Source of the DNA: an uncultured Nitrospiraceae bacterium
GTDB lineage: Bacteria; Nitrospirota; Thermodesulfovibrionia; Thermodesulfovibrionales; Thermodesulfovibrionaceae
Length of the DNA stretch: 43,416 nt
Assembly (NCBI GenBank): GCA_937139565.1
Contig: CAKZQH010000085.1
Location: forward strand, 1-43,416
Direction of reading: 5' to 3'
Shown here piece by piece: positions 7,587-16,831 of the stretch. The notes under the pieces are model-generated. The model saw nothing but the letters and a program-made list of their open reading frames with translations. It did no database searches and had not been told where the DNA came from. The number at the start of each line of letters is the position of its first letter. Positions within the stretch are counted from its first letter, which is position 1. The translations under genes and the position numbers were made by a program.

Positions 7587-10500
7587 ATGGATTATTCTGA
7601 GACAGAAAGTTTAAAGATTTCATTTTCTTTAGAAGACCAAAAGACTAAACTTACAAATCTAATCAAAACAAATAAAGAAATTTACAACCTTTCTATTACC
7701 TCCCTGGCGATTGCTCTTAACTTTTTAGAAGAGGACTTTATTGTTTTCGAAGAAGATGAAGAAAGAGCATATAAACTTTATAGTGGAGTAAAAATTTTTT
7801 CAGAGTTTTTTAATTTGCCTTTAAATGTGATTTATCTTCCCATTGAGGGAAGCGATAGGTTATCTTCGATTTTTAAAATAATTCGAACCAATAACAAAAA
7901 GATTATTACTACCCTCTCAGCTTCAAAAATAGATCCTAATATTGAGTCTCTGTGTATATTTCTTAAGAAAGGCGAAAGCATAGAGAGAGAAATTTTAAGG
8001 AGAAAGCTAATTGAAGGTGGATATAGGCAGGTTGAGATTGTTATGCAGGAGGGAGAGTTTTCTCATCATGGTTGGGTTTTCGATATTTGGAATATTGGTG
8101 AGGAATACCCTCTAAGAGTGGAGTTTTTTGGAGATGAAATTGAGGAAATTAAGTTTTTTTATCCAGACAATCAGCGTTCCTTTAAAAGTAAGGAGGAAAT
8201 ATGGATTATTTCAGCCTTAGAGAGAGAAAAAACAACCTTAATCCATGAACTTTTTGATTTTGATAGAATAATTACTACCGATAGTATTCAATTCAATGAC
8301 GAGGAGAAAATTTGTAAAATTTCCCATCTACCTATTAAATTCTCACCAGCTGCTGTAGATGCTGGTGATCGAGTTTTTTCAGGTCTTGGTATTCTTCCCG
8401 CTGAAAGACAGTCTCTATCAATGTTTCCAAGAAATCTCAAGTCTCTCGGAGTAAATATAATTTTTTCTCTCACTTCAAAAGGAAAGGCAGAGATAATTAG
8501 AGAGATTCTTTTTAATCACGACATTATAGCGCCCTTAATTAATAAGGTTGATGTAAGTAATTATGCTGGTAGATATCTAATAACCCTTTCAGAGCTTCAA
8601 GAAGGATTATATAGAGATAATTTAATGATTATTACAGAGGCCGAACTTTTTTCTGAACGCCCTATTAAAAAGAAAAAAACCGCAATAGGAAAAATCCCAT
8701 CTGATGGACTTGAAATACAAGAGGGTGATTTTATTGTTCACAAGGATCATGGAATAGGAATTTTTCGTGGCATTAAGAGACAGAGATATGAGGATACAGA
8801 GGAGGATGTTTTAGTTCTTGAATATAAAGATGGCGATTTTGTTTATGTTCCTACATGGAGTATTGAAAAAATCCATCGATATTCAGCAAGGGAAGGATTT
8901 ATCCCTGTAATTGATAAGCTTGGAAGTAATAGATGGCAAAAAACAAAGGAAAGAGAAAGGAAAAAAATACATGATATTGCCGATAGATTACTTAAAATAT
9001 ATGCACAAAGGAAAACAGACAGAGGCTTTTTATACAGTGAAGATACAGAAATTCATAAAAATTTCGATGATTTTTTCCCTTATGAAGAAACAGAGGATCA
9101 GGAAAAAGCCATAGAGGAAATACTTAAAAGAATGAGACAACCTCTTCCAATGGAGGTTTTATTATGTGGGGATGCAGGCTACGGTAAAACAGAAGTTGCA
9201 ATGAGAGCAGCCTTTAGAGCAGTCTATGATGGAAAACAAGTGGCATTACTTGCACCTACCACTTTGCTTTGTGAACAACATTATAGGACTTTCAAAAGGC
9301 GATTTGAAGCTTTTCCAGTGACAGTAGAATATTTGAGCAGATTTAGGAGTATTAAAGAGATAAAAAAAATCATTGAGGACACAAAGAATGGCAAAGTAGA
9401 TATTCTTATTGGAACTCACATGCTTGTTTTAAAAGATTTAGAATTTGCCGACCTTGGACTTTTAATTATTGATGAAGAACAGAAGTTTGGAGTAGTTCAA
9501 AAAGAGAAAATTAAGGAGAAATACCCAAAAGTTGACCTCCTAACAATAACAGCTACTCCTATTCCAAGAACCCTTCAAATTGGTTTGAGTGGACTTTGGG
9601 ATATATTTGTAATTCAAACACCTCCAAGAGAGAGGTTGGCTGTTAGAACATTTATAGTTCAAGAAAACGAAGAGGTAATAAAAGAGGCAATTGAAAGAGA
9701 GATTTCGAGAAACGGTCAGGTTTATTATTTGCATAATAGAATAAGCGATATCGAGTTTATCTACTCAAAGCTTCAAAGGTTAGTGCCAAATGCTCGCATT
9801 GCTGTAGCCCATGGAAAAACTAAGGAGAGGGAACTTGATAGAATAATGATAGATTTTTTAGAGGAAAGAATTGATATTTTACTTTGTACTTCTATTATTG
9901 CAGCAGGAATTGACATTCCAAATGTTAACACAATTATTATCGATGATGCCCATAATTTTGGTTTAAGTGATTTATATCAGATTCGTGGGAGAGTAGGTCG
10001 CTCTACAAGGCAAGCTTATGCCTATCTCATTGTGCCTCCAGAGGATACTCTTTCAGAGAGTGCAAAGAAAAGAATAAAGGCTATTCAAGAGATGAGTTAT
10101 CTTGGTGCTGGATTTCATATAGCCCTTAGAGATCTTGAAATAAGAGGAGCGGGAGAACTCCTTGGTATTGAACAATCGGGAGTAAATAGGCTTGGATTTG
10201 ATCTTTATATGGAAATGCTCAATGAAGCAGTGAAAGAGATGAAGGGAGAAGATATTTCTGAGAAAAAATTACCTGAGGTTAAACTTTCAATTGCAGCATA
10301 TATTCCAGAAGATTACATAGAAGAGACATCTATGAGATTAAGAATTTATAGAAAATTAAGCCAAATATTCGAAATATCGGAGATTGATAAACTTTACGAG
10401 GAGATTTATGACAGATTCGGAAAACTTCCGCAGGAAGTGGAGAATCTATTTAAGGTAGCTCAGTTAAGGATTCTTGCTTCTAACTTGAATATATCAGAGA

Positions 10501-10718
10501 TTTATCAAAAAAAGAGAGGCTTTAAATTTTTAATTCAAAAAAGCCTTGAGGAGAAAATGGTTAAAGAGTTGATAGAGTATTTGACTAAATTCAGACAAAA
10601 GGGTATTATTCGGGATTTAAAATTTAGTCCTAATGGTTTTGAAATCGGGATTCGTGAACTTGATGATTTGATTTTATTTTTTAAAAGGTTAATTTCAAAA
10701 ATCTCGGAAAAAAAATGA
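7587..10718 (+). CDS. mfd: Transcription-repair coupling factor Mfd
   Basis: The 1043-residue protein has the Mfd domain order. A UvrB-like N-terminal region includes GYRQVEIVMQEGEFSHHGW and VFDIWNIGE. The RNA polymerase-interacting CarD-like domain starts near residue 375 (GDFIVHKDHGIGIFRGI). A RecG-like SF2 helicase follows, with Walker A GDAGYGKTE near 528, DEEQKFGV near 628 and TATPIPRTLQ, then the TRCF C-terminal domain from about 897 (LSIAAYIPEDYI). It displaces RNA polymerase stalled at lesions and recruits UvrA. It is about 100 residues shorter than the E. coli enzyme (1148), mostly in the N-terminal UvrB-like part. The ribosome site is weak. Its stop codon overlaps the possible start of the TPR lipoprotein gene. 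Confidence 0.95.
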   Translation: MDYSETESLKISFSLEDQKTKLTNLIKTNKEIYNLSITSLAIALNFLEEDFIVFEEDEERAYKLYSGVKIFSEFFNLPLNVIYLPIEGSDRLSSIFKIIRTNNKKIITTLSASKIDPNIESLCIFLKKGESIEREILRRKLIEGGYRQVEIVMQEGEFSHHGWVFDIWNIGEEYPLRVEFFGDEIEEIKFFYPDNQRSFKSKEEIWIISALEREKTTLIHELFDFDRIITTDSIQFNDEEKICKISHLPIKFSPAAVDAGDRVFSGLGILPAERQSLSMFPRNLKSLGVNIIFSLTSKGKAEIIREILFNHDIIAPLINKVDVSNYAGRYLITLSELQEGLYRDNLMIITEAELFSERPIKKKKTAIGKIPSDGLEIQEGDFIVHKDHGIGIFRGIKRQRYEDTEEDVLVLEYKDGDFVYVPTWSIEKIHRYSAREGFIPVIDKLGSNRWQKTKERERKKIHDIADRLLKIYAQRKTDRGFLYSEDTEIHKNFDDFFPYEETEDQEKAIEEILKRMRQPLPMEVLLCGDAGYGKTEVAMRAAFRAVYDGKQVALLAPTTLLCEQHYRTFKRRFEAFPVTVEYLSRFRSIKEIKKIIEDTKNGKVDILIGTHMLVLKDLEFADLGLLIIDEEQKFGVVQKEKIKEKYPKVDLLTITATPIPRTLQIGLSGLWDIFVIQTPPRERLAVRTFIVQENEEVIKEAIEREISRNGQVYYLHNRISDIEFIYSKLQRLVPNARIAVAHGKTKERELDRIMIDFLEERIDILLCTSIIAAGIDIPNVNTIIIDDAHNFGLSDLYQIRGRVGRSTRQAYAYLIVPPEDTLSESAKKRIKAIQEMSYLGAGFHIALRDLEIRGAGELLGIEQSGVNRLGFDLYMEMLNEAVKEMKGEDISEKKLPEVKLSIAAYIPEDYIEETSMRLRIYRKLSQIFEISEIDKLYEEIYDRFGKLPQEVENLFKVAQLRILASNLNISEIYQKKRGFKFLIQKSLEEKMVKELIEYLTKFRQKGIIRDLKFSPNGFEIGIRELDDLILFFKRLISKISEKK

Positions 10719-11443
10719 TATACTATAAAACGATGGGAAAGAAATTATTAATATTGCTCATGTTATTTTTTCTCTCAGCCTGTGTTTCTGAGGAGAGGCT
10801 GAGGCAGGTGAACGAGTCTGATTTTCATAAAGAAATTGGTTTTGCCTATTACATAGAAAAGAATTATCAGCTTGCCTATTCCTCATTTCACAAGGCTTTG
10901 CAGATAGACCCGAATAATAAAGATGCTCTTCACGGATTAGCGCTTGTGCATATGGAATTTCAAGAATTTGAAATGGCAAGAGATCTATTCTTGAGGACTA
11001 TTGGTCTGGATCCAGGTTATGCAGATGCATGGTTTAATCTTGGGATATGTTATCAAAAGCTTAATTCCCATAAAGAAGCTATTGATGCATTCACAAAGGC
11101 TTTAGCTAATCCCCTTTTTACTACTCAGGATAAAGCATACTTTGGTCAGGGAATATCCTATTACAGACTTGGCAAATATGAGGAAGCTAAAAATTCTTTA
11201 GAGAAAGCTATTAATAGAAATGTGTTAATGTTTTCCGCTCATCTTTATCTATCATTGAGTTATCAAAAATTAGGAATGTATTCAGAGGCTTCAAGAATCC
11301 TTAAAAGCGCTTTAAAGATAGATCAAAAATACAAAGGTGATACAAATAAATTTAAAAAGGATTTAATGGATACCCTCAAAATAGAAGATGGTACCATGCC
11401 AAAAGAAGATATTCTTGACCTTCTTGAAATTTTAAAATATTAA
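10715..11443 (+). CDS. TPR-repeat lipoprotein
   Basis: The 242-residue protein has a lipoprotein signal: a hydrophobic stretch LLILLMLFFLSAC with the lipobox LSAC, so Cys23 is the predicted lipidated residue. At least four tetratricopeptide repeats follow (for example AYSSFHKALQIDPNNKDALH, then ADAWFNLGICYQKLNSHKEA). It should be a periplasm-facing scaffold. The chosen ATG overlaps the mfd stop (ATGA). An ATG at 10733 (residue 7) gives a more typical signal peptide and sits 8 bases after an extended -10-like TGA-TATACT at 10716-10724, so it may be the true start. MurJ follows 3 bases downstream. A PilF/NlpI-like role is possible but not shown. Confidence 0.82.
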   Translation: MIYYKTMGKKLLILLMLFFLSACVSEERLRQVNESDFHKEIGFAYYIEKNYQLAYSSFHKALQIDPNNKDALHGLALVHMEFQEFEMARDLFLRTIGLDPGYADAWFNLGICYQKLNSHKEAIDAFTKALANPLFTTQDKAYFGQGISYYRLGKYEEAKNSLEKAINRNVLMFSAHLYLSLSYQKLGMYSEASRILKSALKIDQKYKGDTNKFKKDLMDTLKIEDGTMPKEDILDLLEILKY

Positions 11444-11446
11444 AAA

Positions 11447-13003
11447 ATGGCAAAAGGAAAAATAGTTAAAGCTGCCGGAGCCATTTCTTTAGCAACCACC
11501 TTAAGTAGAATCTTGGGATATGTAAAAGACATGGTTCTTGCTAAATTTTTTGGGGCTACGGGAGTAAGTGATGTTTTCTTTGTTTCTTTTAGAATCCCTA
11601 ATCTTTTGAGAGAACTTTTTGCTGAAGGTTCCATGTCTTCTGCAGTAGTGCCTGTATTAAAGGAGTCACAGATAAAAAATGGAGAGGAAGAAACAAAGAA
11701 GATTGTTAAGAGTCTTTTTACTTTCATATTCCTGGTAGTAGGTTTTATAACCCTTTTAGGCATTGTATTTAGTCCCATTATTGTAAAATTAATAGCCCCA
11801 GGATTTACTGAAAATCCTGATAAATTCGAACTTACGGTGCTTCTTACGAGAATAATGTTTCCTTTTTTACTTTTTATAAGTTTCGCAGCTCTAACCATGG
11901 GAACTCTCAACACAAATGGAATTTTTTTTACTCCTGCATTAGCTCCATGTTTTCTAAATATTGCAATTATTTTTTCTGTTATATTTATAAGCAGTTATTT
12001 TTTTAATCCAATTGTGTCAGTAGCAGTTGGTGTAACCTTTGGTGGGCTTTTGCAATGGCTTGTGCAGGTTCCTCGTTTTTATAAGATTGGTTTTAGTTTT
12101 GGATTTTCACCGTTTCATCCTGCATTAAAAAAAATCCTTTTTCTCATAATTCCTACAACTGTAGCTATGGCAGTGAACCAGATAAACATATTTGTAAGTA
12201 CCATAATTGCAAGCTTTCTTCCCGAAGGAAGTGTAACCTATCTTTATTATTCAATGAGACTTATTCAGCTTCCTATTGGAGTATTTGGAGTGGCTGTAGG
12301 CACTGCTGTGCTTCCAACTCTTTCCCAGCATTTTGCAGAGGGAAACAGGTATGGGCTTGCCCAGGATTTTAGTTTTGCCTTAAGATTCCTTTTTTTTCTG
12401 ACAATACCTTGCATTTTTGGACTGATAATGTTAAGTGAGCCTATTGTAAATACCCTATTTCAAAGAGGTGCTTTTGACCTTATTGCAACAAAAAATACTG
12501 CCATGGCTTTGCTTTTCTACAGTATCGGAATTTTGGGAACTGTTGGTTCAAGAACCATAACAGCTACTTTTTATTCTCTCCAAGATACAAAAACTCCGGT
12601 TATATGTGCCATTTCAGGAATGTTTATAAATATTTTTGCCTCTTTTATGCTCATGCATTCAATGAAACACAATGGATTAGCGCTTGCTTATTCTCTTAGT
12701 GCTACTGTCCAGTTTTTTATGCTTTCATTTTTTATACAAAGGAAAATTCCAGAGTTTTCTTTTACTTTAATTTTCCCATCTTTTTTTAAGAGCACTATTT
12801 CAGCTTTAATAAGCGTTGGAATAGGAAAATTAATATGTGACAGTAAGGCTTACTTATGGATAAGCAGTGGTGATGCTTTTTTAAAATTTATTTGGCTTGG
12901 AGGGACGATAGGTTTGTCCGCTTTTCTTTATTTTTTTATATGCTATTTGATGAAACATGAAGAACTTGGTTATATTTTAAGAAAAGTGAGGAGGAAAAGA
13001 TGA
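11447..13003 (+). CDS. murJ: Lipid II flippase MurJ (MviN)
   Basis: The 518-residue polytopic membrane protein fits the 14-helix MurJ/MviN fold of the MOP superfamily. The family N-terminus is present: LATTLSRILGYVKDMVLAKF and the downstream FFVSFRIPNLLRELFAEGSM, as is the conserved GVFGVAVGTAVLPTLS. MurJ flips lipid-linked peptidoglycan precursors to the outer face of the inner membrane. It starts 3 bases after the TPR lipoprotein stop and overlaps the metallo-hydrolase gene by 4 bp, so it is within an operon. The start lacks a strong Shine-Dalgarno, but the N-terminal alignment supports it. Confidence 0.95.
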   Translation: MAKGKIVKAAGAISLATTLSRILGYVKDMVLAKFFGATGVSDVFFVSFRIPNLLRELFAEGSMSSAVVPVLKESQIKNGEEETKKIVKSLFTFIFLVVGFITLLGIVFSPIIVKLIAPGFTENPDKFELTVLLTRIMFPFLLFISFAALTMGTLNTNGIFFTPALAPCFLNIAIIFSVIFISSYFFNPIVSVAVGVTFGGLLQWLVQVPRFYKIGFSFGFSPFHPALKKILFLIIPTTVAMAVNQINIFVSTIIASFLPEGSVTYLYYSMRLIQLPIGVFGVAVGTAVLPTLSQHFAEGNRYGLAQDFSFALRFLFFLTIPCIFGLIMLSEPIVNTLFQRGAFDLIATKNTAMALLFYSIGILGTVGSRTITATFYSLQDTKTPVICAISGMFINIFASFMLMHSMKHNGLALAYSLSATVQFFMLSFFIQRKIPEFSFTLIFPSFFKSTISALISVGIGKLICDSKAYLWISSGDAFLKFIWLGGTIGLSAFLYFFICYLMKHEELGYILRKVRRKR

Positions 13004-13629
13004 AAATAAAGAAATTCGAAGTAGGTCCCCTTTTTGTGAACTGTTATATTGTTTTTGACGAAGATACAAAAAAAGCATTTATAATTGATCCTGGTGATGA
13101 GCCTGATTTAATCTTAGATTTTGTTAAAGAAGAAGACTTAACCGTTGAATATATAATTTGTACGCATGGACATTTTGATCACATTGGAGCTGTGAGAGAA
13201 GTTAAGGATTACACCGGTGCTAAAGTTATATTACACAAAGGAGACCTTGATGTTTACAGGAATTCTCCTGCTATTGCCTTGGAGTTTTTTGGAATAGAAA
13301 TAGATTCCCAGCCTGAACCAGACAAGTTGATTGAGCATGAAGAGGTTTTAAAAATAATAGATAGAGATGTTAAATTTATTCACACTCCTGGACATTCACC
13401 TGGTAGTTTTTCTATATATGTTGAAGGGTTACTTTTTACTGGGGATACTCTTTTTGCAGGCTCAGTGGGCAGAACAGACCTTTTTGGTGGAAGTATGGAG
13501 GAATTACTGAAATCATTAAAGAAAATTGCATCATTACCTGAGGACACAGAGGTTTTACCTGGCCATGGTCCAAAGACTAAGATTGGAATAGAGATAAAAT
13601 CTAATCCTTTTTATCATGAAGTTTTTTAA
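13000..13629 (+). CDS. Metallo-beta-lactamase-fold hydrolase, glyoxalase II-like
   Basis: The 209-residue cytoplasmic protein contains the di-metal motif THGHFDHIG (H56, H58, D60, H61). It also has the downstream His in HTPGHSPGSF, the bridging Asp in LFTGDTLFAGSVGRTDL and the C-terminal LPGHGPKT histidine. The layout matches the short YcbL/GloB-like hydroxyacylglutathione hydrolase family, which cleaves thioesters such as S-lactoylglutathione. The C-terminal glutathione-binding domain of classical GloB is absent, so the natural thioester is unclear. It overlaps murJ by 4 bp upstream and the PhnD-like gene by 14 bp downstream. Confidence 0.88.
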   Translation: MKIKKFEVGPLFVNCYIVFDEDTKKAFIIDPGDEPDLILDFVKEEDLTVEYIICTHGHFDHIGAVREVKDYTGAKVILHKGDLDVYRNSPAIALEFFGIEIDSQPEPDKLIEHEEVLKIIDRDVKFIHTPGHSPGSFSIYVEGLLFTGDTLFAGSVGRTDLFGGSMEELLKSLKKIASLPEDTEVLPGHGPKTKIGIEIKSNPFYHEVF

Positions 13630-15265
13630 ATTATTTAGTTTATTTTTATTAATTCTTTTTTTCCTCTCCTGTAGTAAAACGACTGAAGAAGTATCCAATC
13701 GTTTACAAAGTGAGGAACCTAAAGGAGAGCCTTTGGTTATTGGTGTGCTGCCTGATGAATCTCCCCGGATAATTTATGAAAAACTCTATCCCCTTAAAAA
13801 ATTTATTTCTGACAAATTGAAAAAACCGGTTCTTATCGAGATAGCCAAGAATTTTAAAGATTTAGAAAATAAAATTAAAGAGGGAAAAATTCATCTTCTT
13901 ATTATAGATCCAACCATATATTGTGAACTTAAATGGACGATGGAAAATAAGATATTTCCTATTTTGAAACCAGAAGGGGGAACAGCTGAGACAAGAAGTG
14001 TATTTGTAACTAAAGAAGGAAAAAACATTGAAAAGATTTTTGATTCATTGGGCAAAAGACTTGCTTTAGGAGATGAAAAATCTTCCTTTAGTTATCTTAT
14101 TCCTATTTCAATGTTAAGAGATGTAGATATATCCCTTAAAGATTTTAAATCTGTTGATTTGCTCGAGAAGGAGCAAAGAATAGCTCTTTCCATATTAATC
14201 GGAGATCACGATATTGGAGCTATGAGTGAAATAACAGCCAATAAATATGTCAGTAATGGTTTGAAAGTCATAAGATATTCAGAGCCTACACCACGATTCT
14301 TGATTGCTCATACTCAAATTATGAACAAGGAGGATATTGAAAAAATTAAAATAAGTCTTACTACTCAAAAAGATGAATCGGTTTATAAGTCTTTAGGAGT
14401 GTCTAATTTTTTAATTGCAGAAGACAGGGATTTTGATTATGTAAGGGTGCTTATTAGAAACTTAAGCGGGAGAGATTACATTAAATATGGGGAAAACACA
14501 ATAAAAGTTGCTATTTTGCCGCTTTATAGTCCAATTACAATATACAAAAGATACGATCCTCTTATGAGATATCTATCAGAGAAAACAGGTTACGAATTTA
14601 AGTTAGTAATTCCAAAAAATTTTGAAGAATTTATAGAGATTGTTTCTAAGGGCAAGGTCCATTTTTCCTATCAGAATCCTTATGTTTTTTCAATTGTCTC
14701 TAAAAAATATCCAATAAAACCAATTGTTGTAACTATTGGAGAAGACTGCACAACAGAGGAAGGCATATGTGGGAATGAAAAGTTTAGAGGAATAATAATT
14801 ACAAGAAAGGATAGTAAAATCAATAAGTTGGAAGATCTTATAGGGAAAAAAATAATGATTGTGTCTCCAACTTCAGCTGGTGGTTATTTATCTCAGAAGC
14901 TTTACTTAGAAAAAAAAGGTTTTAATCTTCATAGAGATTTTAAATTCATTGATGCAAAAAGACAGGAAAAAGTCATAATCGGAGTTTATAAAGGAGAAGC
15001 TGATGCTGGATTTATAAGAGAGGCAGCTCTAAGTGTTTGGTCTGATGAGGTAGACATATCGAAGTTAAAAATTCTCGCATATGGAGAATATCTTCCCAAT
15101 TGGCCCTTTGCTGTTGTTGATAATAGAAACCTTGAATTAACTCAAAAAGTTAAAAAACTAATTTCTGAACTTGATGATAAGAACATTCTCAAGAAAGCTA
15201 AGGTGAAAGGCTTTAAAGAGGCAACAGATGAAGATATGGTGTTACTTAAAAAACTCGGTAATTAA
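13616..15265 (+). CDS. Lipoprotein with two tandem PhnD-like substrate-binding domains
   Basis: The 549-residue protein starts with a lipoprotein signal ending in FFLSC (Cys19 lipidated). Two PhnD-like periplasmic binding domains follow. The first (about 38-285) starts LVIGVLPDESPRIIYEKLYP; the second (about 293-545) starts IKVAILPLYSPITIYKRYDP. Only the second carries the full family signature (FSYQNPYVFSIVS, then a GKKIMIVSPTSAGGYLSQKL region); the first is more divergent. No ABC permease or ATPase is adjacent. Instead the gene overlaps a histidine kinase gene by 38 bp, so it probably acts as the extracytoplasmic sensor of that two-component system rather than in uptake. The ligand is unknown; phosphonate, phosphite or another small anion is possible by family. 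Confidence 0.85.
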   Translation: MKFFKLFSLFLLILFFLSCSKTTEEVSNRLQSEEPKGEPLVIGVLPDESPRIIYEKLYPLKKFISDKLKKPVLIEIAKNFKDLENKIKEGKIHLLIIDPTIYCELKWTMENKIFPILKPEGGTAETRSVFVTKEGKNIEKIFDSLGKRLALGDEKSSFSYLIPISMLRDVDISLKDFKSVDLLEKEQRIALSILIGDHDIGAMSEITANKYVSNGLKVIRYSEPTPRFLIAHTQIMNKEDIEKIKISLTTQKDESVYKSLGVSNFLIAEDRDFDYVRVLIRNLSGRDYIKYGENTIKVAILPLYSPITIYKRYDPLMRYLSEKTGYEFKLVIPKNFEEFIEIVSKGKVHFSYQNPYVFSIVSKKYPIKPIVVTIGEDCTTEEGICGNEKFRGIIITRKDSKINKLEDLIGKKIMIVSPTSAGGYLSQKLYLEKKGFNLHRDFKFIDAKRQEKVIIGVYKGEADAGFIREAALSVWSDEVDISKLKILAYGEYLPNWPFAVVDNRNLELTQKVKKLISELDDKNILKKAKVKGFKEATDEDMVLLKKLGN

Positions 15266-16829
15266 ATCTATTTTAAAAAGTATTCAAAAATTAAGCATAG
15301 GCTGGAAAATATTTTTTTCCTTTCTTGCTCTTTTTCTTGTTATAATGCTCTCTATTAATATCCTCATACTTAACTATCAAAAGAAGTCTTTAAGAAGTCA
15401 GATACATAGCAATATATCAATTTTACTGGATAATCTATCTAAGGATTTAATAGATCACATTATTTTTTTCGATCCTTTAGCAATTGATGAGAAATTATCC
15501 TTATCTATGAATAGTCCAGGAATGGAATACATTTTATTAGCTGATAAAAAAGGGAAGATTGTTGGTCATAGCAACAAAAACATGCTTGGAAGCTTTATTG
15601 AGTTGGACTATAGAAAATGGCAATTTGTTGATGAGAATGAAATTCTTCATATTAATATCCCTATTATTTCTGGAGATAGTTATTTTGGAATTTTAAGAGC
15701 TGGTATTTCTGAAAACAAGATTAACTCTTATATTGACCAAGCAACTAAGAATCTTAAAAACTACATCTATATATTAAGCTCCCTTTCTTTGCTTTTAACG
15801 GTAGTTTTGTCATTTATGCTATCAAAAACTCTTACTAAACCGTTACAAAAGCTGAAAGATAAAATGTCGAGTATTCAAACAGATAAGCTTGAACTTTGTG
15901 AAAATCCAACTAATGTCCTATGTAAAGATGTTTTTAATTGTGATAAAACTGATTGTCCTGCCTATGGGAGAGAAAGATGCTGGTTTATTAGTGAAGCTAA
16001 GGAGAATTGTAAAAAATGTCACAACACAGACTGCAAAGACTGCTATGTATATAAAATCTCCTGCGGTGACGAAATAGGATATTTAATAGAGACTTTCAAC
16101 GAAATGATTGTAAAATTAAAGGAATCCTTCGAAGAGCTTGAGAAAACAACAAGGGAAAAATTAAGGTTAGAAAAGTCCTCTGCAATGGCAGAAATGGCAA
16201 TGACCGTTGCCCATGAAATAAAAAATCCTCTTAATGCTATTAAAGCTTCTACTGCCTATTTGAAATCTAACTTTGAGGGAGAGGTTATTAAGGAGTTTTT
16301 ATCTATAATTGACAGAGAAACGGAAAGATTAAATGAACTTATCACCAGTTTTTTATCCTATGCAAGACCTGTTCCTTTAAAATATGAAAAGGGAGATGTA
16401 AATTATCTTTTAAAGGATGTTATTAAACTGATAGAGGCTGAAGTTAAAGATGAAAAGAAGTATCTTTATACTGATTTTGACTCTTCTATTCCTGAGTTTT
16501 ACTTTGACCACCACCAGCTAAAACAGGCAGTGCTTAATCTTCTCGTTAATGCTATCGATGCTACGGAAGAGGGAGATACAATTTGGTTAAAAACGGAAAA
16601 AACTAATGGTAATTTGAGAATTATAGTAAAAGATACAGGAGTTGGAATTCCAGAGGAGTTAAAGGAAAAGATATTTGAGCCCTTTTTTACAACTAAAACT
16701 ACAGGTTCAGGACTTGGTCTTGCCTGTGTAGAGAGAATTATAAAGGATCATGAAGGCACCATTAAAATGACAAGCTCAATAAATAGTGGAACCGAATTTG
16801 TTATTGAAATACCAATTAAGGAGAACTAA
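15228..16829 (+). CDS. Membrane sensor histidine kinase with Cys-rich HAMP insert
   Basis: The 533-residue kinase has TM1 at about 27-49, an extracytoplasmic sensor region of about 125 residues and TM2 at about 178-200. HAMP helix 1 is LTKPLQKLKDKMSSIQ. A cysteine-rich insert with ten Cys (residues 224, 232, 238, 243, 251, 261, 264, 269, 272 and 279) follows, then HAMP helix 2 (IGYLIETFNEMIVKLKE). The kinase core has the H-box His329 in MTVAHEIKNPLNAIKAS, the N-box LNLLVNAIDA, and G-boxes KDTGVGIPEEL and GSGLGLACVERI. It lies between the double-PhnD lipoprotein (38-bp overlap) and the NtrC-type regulator (2-base gap). The insert could bind a metal, haem or Fe-S cluster, or be redox active. 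The start sits inside the upstream gene; no later ATG precedes TM1. Confidence 0.9.
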   Translation: MKIWCYLKNSVIKSILKSIQKLSIGWKIFFSFLALFLVIMLSINILILNYQKKSLRSQIHSNISILLDNLSKDLIDHIIFFDPLAIDEKLSLSMNSPGMEYILLADKKGKIVGHSNKNMLGSFIELDYRKWQFVDENEILHINIPIISGDSYFGILRAGISENKINSYIDQATKNLKNYIYILSSLSLLLTVVLSFMLSKTLTKPLQKLKDKMSSIQTDKLELCENPTNVLCKDVFNCDKTDCPAYGRERCWFISEAKENCKKCHNTDCKDCYVYKISCGDEIGYLIETFNEMIVKLKESFEELEKTTREKLRLEKSSAMAEMAMTVAHEIKNPLNAIKASTAYLKSNFEGEVIKEFLSIIDRETERLNELITSFLSYARPVPLKYEKGDVNYLLKDVIKLIEAEVKDEKKYLYTDFDSSIPEFYFDHHQLKQAVLNLLVNAIDATEEGDTIWLKTEKTNGNLRIIVKDTGVGIPEELKEKIFEPFFTTKTTGSGLGLACVERIIKDHEGTIKMTSSINSGTEFVIEIPIKEN

Positions 16830-16831
16830 TT

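Noticed and set aside
11440-11913. 157-codon reverse frame opposite murJ
   Set aside because: It lies entirely opposite murJ apart from its last few bases; murJ has clear family similarity, and the frame has no recognisable domain.
15889-16077. 62-codon forward frame within the kinase gene
   Set aside because: It is an out-of-frame reading of the Cys-rich HAMP insert; the kinase frame is continuous and conserved on both sides.
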